Part shown: positions 23,578 through 28,460 of the stretch, one piece after another
Numbering within the stretch: position 1 is the stretch's first letter
Layout of the letters: the number at the start of each line of letters is the position of its first letter
Source of the DNA: an uncultured Oscillospiraceae bacterium
GTDB lineage: Bacteria > Bacillota > Clostridia > Oscillospirales > Acutalibacteraceae
Reading direction: 5' to 3'
Assembly (NCBI GenBank): GCA_958354085.1
Contig: CATWUX010000011.1
Coordinates: forward strand, 1-28,460
DNA: 28,460 bases
Position numbers and translations under genes: made by a program
The notes under the pieces: model-generated
The model's input: only the letters and a program-made list of their open reading frames with translations
The model's database searches: none
What the model was told of the DNA's origin: nothing

Positions 23578-24489
23578 ATGGTCGTTGTATTTGGTGAGGT
23601 TTTATGGGATGTGTTCGGTGACGAACGCAAAATAGGCGGTGCACCGTTCAATTTTGCCGCGCATTTGGCGCAGCTCGGACAGGAGACCGCGTTCGTTTCC
23701 GCGGTCGGTGACGATGAGCTGGGGCAGGCGGCACGGCAGGCCGCCGCGGCGTACGGGATGCAGACAACCTATCTGAACACGGCGGCGCAGCCGACCGGTG
23801 TCTGTCAGGTCACGCTGCGGCCGGACGGCACACCGCAGTATGCGTTGGCGGAGGATGTGGCCTATGATCATATCGCGCTGACCGCCGCACAGACCGCGGC
23901 GCTGCAGGAGCGTCCGCTGCCGCTGCTGTATTTCGGCACGCTTGCCCAGCGCGGCGGGGAATCGCGGAAAACGCTGCGTCAGCTGGCGGAAACCGGCTCG
24001 TTTGCGGAGGTGTTCTGCGACATCAACATCCGTCCGCCGTTTTTCAGCGCGGAGGTGCTGCGCGACAGTCTGCGGCTGTCCACGATTCTGAAGATCAGCC
24101 GGGAGGAATACGCCGTGCTCGAGCAGCTGGGGCTGGTTGCGGTTGCCGGCGGCGAGGAACCGTACGCGCACCGTCTGTGCCGCGCGCTGGCGGAGCAGTA
24201 TCCGCGGCTGCGGCAGATTTTGGTGACGCTGGACAAGGACGGCGCGCTATTGTACGATAAGGCGGCCGATACGGTGCTGTATTCCGAACGGCCGCGCAGC
24301 AAGCTGGTGTCCGCCGTGGGCGCGGGCGACAGTTTCTCTGCCGCGTTTGTGTATAACCGGCTGCGCGGGGCGTCGCCGGCGGATTGTCTGAACCGCGCGA
24401 CCATCCTGAGCGATTACGTCGTCACGCAGCTGGGAGCCGTTCCGTCCTATCCGCCCGCGCTGCGCGCGCAGGTGCGGGGCGAAAGCTGA
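23578..24489 (+). CDS. PfkB-family sugar kinase, probable fructokinase
   Basis: 303 aa ribokinase fold. The N-terminal substrate motif is VFGEVLWDVFGDERKIGGAP followed by FNFAAHLAQLG, the pattern of bacterial fructokinases. The C-terminal ATP/anion-hole motif is GAGDSFSAAF (248-257), with catalytic base D251. It would convert fructose released by GH32 to fructose 6-phosphate. AAAGGAAG lies about 7 bases before the ATG. Third and last gene of the operon, 31 bases after GH172 and followed by a terminator. Phosphorylation of another ketose or of a furanose analogue is possible. Confidence 0.9.
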   Translation: MVVVFGEVLWDVFGDERKIGGAPFNFAAHLAQLGQETAFVSAVGDDELGQAARQAAAAYGMQTTYLNTAAQPTGVCQVTLRPDGTPQYALAEDVAYDHIALTAAQTAALQERPLPLLYFGTLAQRGGESRKTLRQLAETGSFAEVFCDINIRPPFFSAEVLRDSLRLSTILKISREEYAVLEQLGLVAVAGGEEPYAHRLCRALAEQYPRLRQILVTLDKDGALLYDKAADTVLYSERPRSKLVSAVGAGDSFSAAFVYNRLRGASPADCLNRATILSDYVVTQLGAVPSYPPALRAQVRGES

Positions 24490-24506
24490 CCTCGTGAATC
24501 TACAAT

Positions 24507-24544
24507 AAAAGAGCGCCGGAACCTTTGGGTTCCGGCGCTCTTTT
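24507..24544. terminator. Bidirectional terminator between kinase and ddl
   Basis: AAAAGAGCGCCGGAACC (24507-24523) and GGTTCCGGCGCTCTTTT (24528-24544) form a perfect 17-bp stem with loop TTTG, with A and T runs on either side. It serves both convergent genes. Confidence 0.95.
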
Positions 24545-24554
24545 GCAGATAGGC

Positions 24555-25745
24555 TTATAATTTCCCGCCGCTTTTCGCACCCTTTGCGCCTTTGGCGCAG
24601 CGCAGGGACAGCAGATTGGTGTCATAGGAAAAGGTCAGCGCGCTGCGTTCCCGCTGGCGCTTGAACGCCAGTTCGATCATGCGGTCCAGCAGTTGGTCGA
24701 ACGGGATGCCCGCCGCCTCCCACAGATAAAACGCCAGCGAACCGGGGATGGTGTTGATCTCGTTGACCCACAGCTCGCCGCTCTCGGCGTCGTTGAGGAA
24801 ATCGATGCGGGAAACGCCGGAACAGCCGAGCGCCTGAAACGTTTTGACCGCCAGCCGCTGCACCTCTTCGGTCATGCCGTCCGGCAGCTCCGCCGGGCAG
24901 CGGCGCTTGAGGCTGGTCATGCCGCTGGATTTGGTGCCGTCACTGAGGTATTTTTCGCTGAAATCCAGAATATCGCCGGAGGAAACCGGCTCCTCGCACA
25001 CCGACGCAATCGCTTCGTCCGCGTCGCCCAGCACCGCGCAGTTGATCTCCCGCAGATGCGGCACGGCGTGCTCCACCAGCACCCGCGGCGCAAAGCCGAA
25101 CGCCGTATCCAGCGCGGCGAGCAGCTCGTCGTGATTTTTCGCTTTGGAAATGCCGACCGATGAACCGAGGTTGACCGGCTTGACAATGACGGGGTAGGCC
25201 AGCTTGGACTCCACATCCGCCGCGACCGCCGCGCTGTCCAGCGCGTATTGCTTGCCGGTATACGTCACCGCGTCCAGCACCGGCACGCCCGCCTGCCGCA
25301 GCGCCGCTTTCATCAGGTATTTGTCCATGCCCACCGCCGACGAGGTCACGTCGCACGCGGCATAGGGCACGCCCAGCATTTCCAGCATCCCCATCAGCGT
25401 GCCGTCTTCCACGTTGGTGCCGTGCACCACGGGCAGCGCCACGTCAAACGAGGCGACCACGTTGTTACCGAATTTTTTCAGCGGATAGCGCAGCAGCTCC
25501 ACGCAGCCGTTCGCCGGGACGGGCAGCACTCTTGTGGCCGCCCGCAGGCACGCGTCTATGTTTTCATACGAGGCGATCTCGCCGATCCCCTCGCCTGTGT
25601 AGAATTCGTTGTTCTTCGTGATGTATACCGGGATCGCATCGTATTTTTCGCGGTTGAGCGCGGCAAACGCCTGCAAGCCGGAAATCACCGACACCTCATG
25701 CTCTACGCTGCGTCCGCCGAACAGAACGGCAACCTTTGTTTTCAT
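24555..25745 (-). CDS. ddl: D-alanine--D-alanine ligase
   Basis: 396 aa, ATP-grasp ligase making the D-Ala-D-Ala dipeptide of peptidoglycan. It contains VLFGGRSVEHEVSVISG, HGTNVEDGTLMGMLEMLGVP, VIVKPVNLGSSVGISK and WVNEINTIPGS. In the omega loop FSEKYLSDGTK keeps the Lys-Tyr pair of D-Ala-D-Ala enzymes (K215-Y216 in E. coli DdlB), rather than the His of D-lactate ligases, so this is a housekeeping enzyme and not a vancomycin-resistance type. It is longer than the E. coli enzyme (about 306 aa), with extra residues around the N-terminal domain and loop and a basic glycine-rich tail, KGAKGAKSGGKL. GGGAGGA lies 7 bases upstream of the ATG. It is 18 bases after the MurF-like gene, in one operon. 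Confidence 0.95.
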   Translation of the reverse strand: MKTKVAVLFGGRSVEHEVSVISGLQAFAALNREKYDAIPVYITKNNEFYTGEGIGEIASYENIDACLRAATRVLPVPANGCVELLRYPLKKFGNNVVASFDVALPVVHGTNVEDGTLMGMLEMLGVPYAACDVTSSAVGMDKYLMKAALRQAGVPVLDAVTYTGKQYALDSAAVAADVESKLAYPVIVKPVNLGSSVGISKAKNHDELLAALDTAFGFAPRVLVEHAVPHLREINCAVLGDADEAIASVCEEPVSSGDILDFSEKYLSDGTKSSGMTSLKRRCPAELPDGMTEEVQRLAVKTFQALGCSGVSRIDFLNDAESGELWVNEINTIPGSLAFYLWEAAGIPFDQLLDRMIELAFKRQRERSALTFSYDTNLLSLRCAKGAKGAKSGGKL

Positions 25746-25763
25746 AACCGTTTCCTCCCAAAA

Positions 25764-27308
25764 TCAAAAATTATCCGGTAAATCATTTTCCAGCAGGACG
25801 ATCCGCTTGCCGGTGGGCAGCGTGTTCAGATACGCCAGCCCCTCCTGCAGCGTCGCGGCGACAAACACGCGCTCCGCGGGGAAGCCCGCGTCCGCCAGCC
25901 CCTGTGCGAGCGGCGGCGCCTGCTTTTCGCCGACGAGCACCGCGTAATCGCAGCAGTCCGCCGCGTAGGCGCCCAGCTCGCGGTTGAGTGCGTCCTGCCG
26001 TTCGCCCAGCTCGACCATGCCCGGCGTGACCAGCACGCGCTGGGCGTCAAAACTGCGCAGCACGTCCAGCGCACCGCGGAAGCCGGCGGGATTGGAGTTG
26101 TACGCATCGTCGATAAACCCGTTGGGCAGCAGCTGCAGGCGGTGCGCGACCGGCTTGAGCATCCGCACCGGGTATACCAGCTCCGCAAGCGGGATGCCCA
26201 GCTTATGCGCCACCGCGATGCAACCGACGAGGTTCTGGATATTGTGCGCGCCCAGCAGCTTGGTCGTGAAACGGCGGCTTTCGCCGTCCGGCGCGGTCAC
26301 GGTGAAGCTGCATCCGGTGTTATCCACCGCGATGTCGGCGGCCGTGTAGTCGCCGCCGTCCACGCCGTAAGTGCACACCGGCACGTTCGTCACCGCGCGG
26401 GCGCGGATGTAGGGGTTGTCGGTGTTCAGAAACGCCATGCCGTCCGGCGGCAGCGCGTCCACCAGCTCAAATTTTGTCCGGATGATGTTGTCCAGCGTCC
26501 GGAAGGTTTCCAGATGCTGCTCCCCGATGGAGGTCAGCACCCCGTAGCGCGGATGCACCAGCTCGCAGATCTCCGCGATGTCGCCGGGATTTTTCGCGCC
26601 CATTTCCGCGATGAAAATTTGGTGTGACGGCCGCAGGCGTTCGCGGATGGTGCGCACCACGCCCATCGTGGTGTTGTAGCTTTCCGGCGTCATAAGCACG
26701 TTATATTTGGCGGACAGCAGTGCATGCAGGAAATTTTTCGTGCTGGTTTTGCCGTAGCTGCCGGTAATGCCGATCACGGTCAGCTGCGGCATCTCCGCCA
26801 GCCGCCGGCGCGCGTCGCGGATATAGCCGCGCGAGATCGCGTTTTCCATCGGCAGGTTCAGCGTGTTGGACAGCCACGTCAGCGCCCACGTCAGCGGCGC
26901 GAGAACGGCGGGAATCACAACGCGGCCCACCGTGCCGTGCAGCAGCGCCGCCAGCACCAGCAGCCCGACGGTCAGCACCGCCTGCGTTGCGAGCAGCCGG
27001 CGCACCCGCGGAGTGAACACCAGTGGCTTTTTGGCTTTTTTCGGGATACACAGCACCGCGGACAGCGCAAACAGCGCCAGCGCGACGCCGTCTGCGGCGA
27101 CCGCAGAGGGCAGCAGCGGGGTGAACACGGCGAGAAGCGGCAGCAGCCGCGCCGGCGAAACCAGCCGGCGGACGTTTTCGCGGCACCATTTGCCGTATCG
27201 CTCGTTGCGATAGGAATTGAGCTGCAGCATATGCACAAAAAACAGCGACTGCACCGCCACTGCGGCGGCACAGGCGCAGAGCATGGCAATAGAAACGATC
27301 GGTTGCAT
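25764..27308 (-). CDS. murF: MurF-like Mur ligase with N-terminal membrane domain
   Basis: 514 aa. Residues 1-150 hold about four hydrophobic spans (near 4-28, 54-88, 105-125 and 130-150), an addition to the usual cytosolic MurF. The Mur ligase core follows: P-loop GITGSYGKTSTKNF (180-193), ESYNTTMGVV, EMGAKNPGDI, HNIQNLVGCIAVA, and the C-terminal DDAYNSNPAGFRGAL typical of MurF. The reaction would add D-Ala-D-Ala to the UDP-MurNAc-tripeptide at the membrane face. Adjacent ddl supplies that dipeptide, which supports MurF rather than another Mur ligase. AAGGGG precedes ATG 27308. A longer upstream frame was rejected because it runs antisense-free through the hydrolase gene end without a ribosome site. 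Confidence 0.9.
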   Translation of the reverse strand: MQPIVSIAMLCACAAAVAVQSLFFVHMLQLNSYRNERYGKWCRENVRRLVSPARLLPLLAVFTPLLPSAVAADGVALALFALSAVLCIPKKAKKPLVFTPRVRRLLATQAVLTVGLLVLAALLHGTVGRVVIPAVLAPLTWALTWLSNTLNLPMENAISRGYIRDARRRLAEMPQLTVIGITGSYGKTSTKNFLHALLSAKYNVLMTPESYNTTMGVVRTIRERLRPSHQIFIAEMGAKNPGDIAEICELVHPRYGVLTSIGEQHLETFRTLDNIIRTKFELVDALPPDGMAFLNTDNPYIRARAVTNVPVCTYGVDGGDYTAADIAVDNTGCSFTVTAPDGESRRFTTKLLGAHNIQNLVGCIAVAHKLGIPLAELVYPVRMLKPVAHRLQLLPNGFIDDAYNSNPAGFRGALDVLRSFDAQRVLVTPGMVELGERQDALNRELGAYAADCCDYAVLVGEKQAPPLAQGLADAGFPAERVFVAATLQEGLAYLNTLPTGKRIVLLENDLPDNF

Positions 27309-27319
27309 AAGGCACCCCT

Positions 27320-28090
27320 TTATGTCGTTTTGAGAAACGCGTCCAGCACGCGGCTGCACTGCCCCCAGCGCTCGGCAAACGCAAAATGCCCGCAGCCTGT
27401 GAGCGTGACCAATCCCGCATCGGGGATCAGCCGTTCCATCTTTTGCCCGTCCGAAAGCGGCGTGGCGGTGTCGTTTTCGCCCCAAATGAGCAGAGTGGAC
27501 GCGGAAATGCGCGGCAGCAGCGCGGTCAGATCCTCGTTGACCGCTTTGACCATGGTTTGCCGCATCAGCGGGCTGGCGGCGTTGTAATCCGCCGAGCCGC
27601 GGCGCGCGCGGGCTTTTTCCGTCGCATTGGGGAACAGCGTCCGCACGCCGGGCAGCGCAAAAAAGCGCTTGCCGGCCTTATAGGAATACACCTTGATATA
27701 ATAGGACAGCGGGCGGCGCGGCTTGATGCCCGCCGCATCCATGAGGATCAGTTTTTTCACCGTCAACGGGCAATCCGCGCGGGAGAGCAGCTTGATCAGG
27801 ATGCGGCCGCCGAAGGAATGCCCGATCGGCGTGACCTCGTGCAGCGCGAGCGCGGCGGCGAATTCCAGTGTGAAATCGGCATAGTCGTCCACACTCCACG
27901 GTACGGGCGGCTCGTCGCTGCCGCCGAAACCGGGAAGATCCGGCGCAATCACGCGGCAATACGCGGACAGATGGTCGATAAGGAGGCGGTAGGTTTCCGC
28001 CGGCGCGCCCCAGCCGTGCAGCAGCACCACCACCGGCCCGTCGCCCTGATCGATATAGCGGACGTTGCGCCCGCCGATGCGGATATCCAT
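27320..28090 (-). CDS. Alpha/beta hydrolase
   Basis: 256 aa alpha/beta-hydrolase fold. The oxyanion strand is LLHGWG (24-29), the nucleophile is S92 in GHSFGG, the acid is probably D207 in GENDTATP, and the histidine is H235 in GCGHFAF. DLPGFGGSD is the usual loop. There is no signal peptide. The substrate is unknown; the family includes esterases, lactonases and C-C hydrolases. GGGAGG lies 7 bases before ATG 28090. It is first in an operon with the MurF-like and Ddl genes (11 bases to the next start), so it may act on a cell-wall precursor or lipid (inference). Confidence 0.9.
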   Translation of the reverse strand: MDIRIGGRNVRYIDQGDGPVVVLLHGWGAPAETYRLLIDHLSAYCRVIAPDLPGFGGSDEPPVPWSVDDYADFTLEFAAALALHEVTPIGHSFGGRILIKLLSRADCPLTVKKLILMDAAGIKPRRPLSYYIKVYSYKAGKRFFALPGVRTLFPNATEKARARRGSADYNAASPLMRQTMVKAVNEDLTALLPRISASTLLIWGENDTATPLSDGQKMERLIPDAGLVTLTGCGHFAFAERWGQCSRVLDAFLKTT

Positions 28091-28126
28091 GCGCAGACCT
28101 CCCCTTCCCCAAAATTTAGCAGGAAC

Positions 28127-28155
28127 AGTATAACACACTTTCCCGTGAAAAGCAA
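28127..28155 (-). promoter_or_regulatory. Promoter of the hydrolase-murF-ddl operon
   Basis: On the minus strand TTGCTT (28155-28150), a 17-base spacer and TATACT (28132-28127). The leader to ATG 28090 is about 30 bases. Confidence 0.7.
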
Positions 28156-28315
28156 ACGCTCCCTTGATAGAATACGCACCGAATAAAGCGAGAATGCCGT
28201 TTGTTCCCAAACTATACATACGCCGAATCGTGCGCGGCTATGCGCGCCGGTTCACCGGTATTTGGAAAAACCATGCACAAGGAATAGTATGGGAATCGCG
28301 CGGACAGGATATACG
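28156..28315. other. Intergenic stretch without recognised feature
   Basis: Together with the flanking promoters this forms a gap of more than 300 bases without a confident gene (28091-28418). I see no conserved reading frame, tRNA or strong hairpin in 28156-28315. An open frame across 28164-28403 has no ribosome site and runs through the promoter downstream, so it is not counted as a gene. Confidence 0.5.
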
Positions 28316-28352
28316 CAATATATATTTATTGATATTCAATAAATATATATTG
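28316..28352. promoter_or_regulatory. Palindromic operator candidate at the -35 of the last promoter
   Basis: CAATATATATTTATTGA (28316-28332) and TCAATAAATATATATTG (28336-28352) are perfect 17-bp arms around TAT. The right arm overlaps TTGACA (28350-28355). The core ATTGATATTCAAT resembles the dyads bound by winged-helix or FNR-type regulators. Confidence 0.65.
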
Positions 28353-28378
28353 ACAATTTGCGCGGATGGCGATATACT
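28350..28378 (+). promoter_or_regulatory. Near-consensus promoter at the right edge
   Basis: A perfect TTGACA (28350-28355), a 17-base spacer and TATACT (28373-28378). The start would lie near 28385, about 34 bases before ATG 28419. Confidence 0.85.
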
Positions 28379-28389
28379 AAAAGAAGAAA

Positions 28390-28411
28390 TTTCCAAAATA
28401 TAGTTTGGAAA
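28390..28411 (+). promoter_or_regulatory. Leader hairpin covering the ribosome site
   Basis: TTTCCAAA (28390-28397) and TTTGGAAA (28404-28411) form an 8-bp stem with a 6-base loop. The right arm includes most of the GGAAAGG ribosome site of the next gene, so folding would hinder translation. Confidence 0.5.
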
Positions 28412-28418
28412 GGATGAA

Positions 28419-28460
28419 ATGGAACTGCTGGAGAGGGGAGGGCTTATATTGGCATGGGTG
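28419..28460 (+). CDS. Start of an unidentified gene, cut by the window edge
   Basis: Only 14 codons are visible (MELLERGGLILAWV). GGAAAGG lies 5 bases upstream of the ATG. An overlapping ATG at 28414, in another frame, sits on the ribosome site itself and is less likely. The beginning is compatible with a membrane protein, as hydrophobic residues follow a short charged start, but this is too little to name. It is driven by a strong promoter with a palindrome at its -35, so it is probably regulated. Confidence 0.4.
   Translation, partial: MELLERGGLILAWV

Noticed and set aside
24555..25745. VanA/VanC-type resistance ligase.
   Set aside because: The omega loop keeps Lys-Tyr as in D-Ala-D-Ala ligases, and there are no vanH, vanX or vanT genes; the neighbour is a MurF-like gene.
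28164..28403. 79-codon plus-strand open frame near the right edge.
   Set aside because: No ribosome site, odd composition, and it crosses the palindrome and promoter of the next gene.

Overview
The window reads as chromosomal DNA of an anaerobic Firmicute of the class Clostridia, most likely a gut Oscillospiraceae/Ruminococcaceae-type organism (inference). The grounds are Gram-positive style Shine-Dalgarno sites (AAAGGAGG) and sigma-A promoters, an Rnf complex in the clostridial order C-D-G-E-A-B preceded by NusG-domain-II and Gx genes, a fructan-use cluster, a corrinoid-type methyltransferase, and a rather GC-rich composition.

Layout. (1) 17-7500, plus strand: four tightly spaced genes with no obvious metabolic role. 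The first is a 1020-aa exported or membrane-anchored protein with two carboxypeptidase-regulatory-like beta-sandwiches. The second is a zinc ribbon joined by a 32-copy PTPAPVA repeat to a membrane segment and an outside SecD-P1-head-like domain. The third is a double zinc ribbon, Pro/Ala linker, membrane segment and propeller-like outside domain. The fourth is a coiled coil with a C-terminal zinc ribbon. A 28-bp perfect palindrome ends the unit. This is the best candidate for an undescribed system. (2) 7694-8809, minus strand: an iron-type alcohol dehydrogenase, divergent from (3) 9012-15019, the NusG-II / Gx transporter / RnfCDGEAB operon for ferredoxin:NAD+ oxidoreduction coupled to ion pumping. 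(4) 15021-16070: a long inverted repeat overlapping a promoter, tRNA-Leu(UAG), terminators, a Nudix hydrolase and a decayed IS3-type transposase fragment. (5) 16243-18603: a MtaA/UroD-type zinc methyltransferase with an APC permease. (6) 18688-19719, minus strand: DAHP synthase, the entry step to aromatic amino acids. (7) 19996-24489: an AraC regulator divergent from GH32 fructosidase, GH172 (DUF2961) and a PfkB sugar kinase, which together look like a route from fructo-oligosaccharides or difructose anhydrides to fructose phosphate. (8) 24555-28090, minus strand: alpha/beta hydrolase, membrane-anchored MurF-like ligase and Ddl, for cell-wall D-Ala-D-Ala. (9) The right edge holds a near-consensus promoter with a 17-bp-arm palindrome at its -35 and a hairpin covering the ribosome binding site of a gene that runs off the window.

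All calls come from reading motifs and translated sequence by eye. No database search, profile search or folding program was run, so family names rest on remembered signatures, and folding claims rest on visible complementarity.
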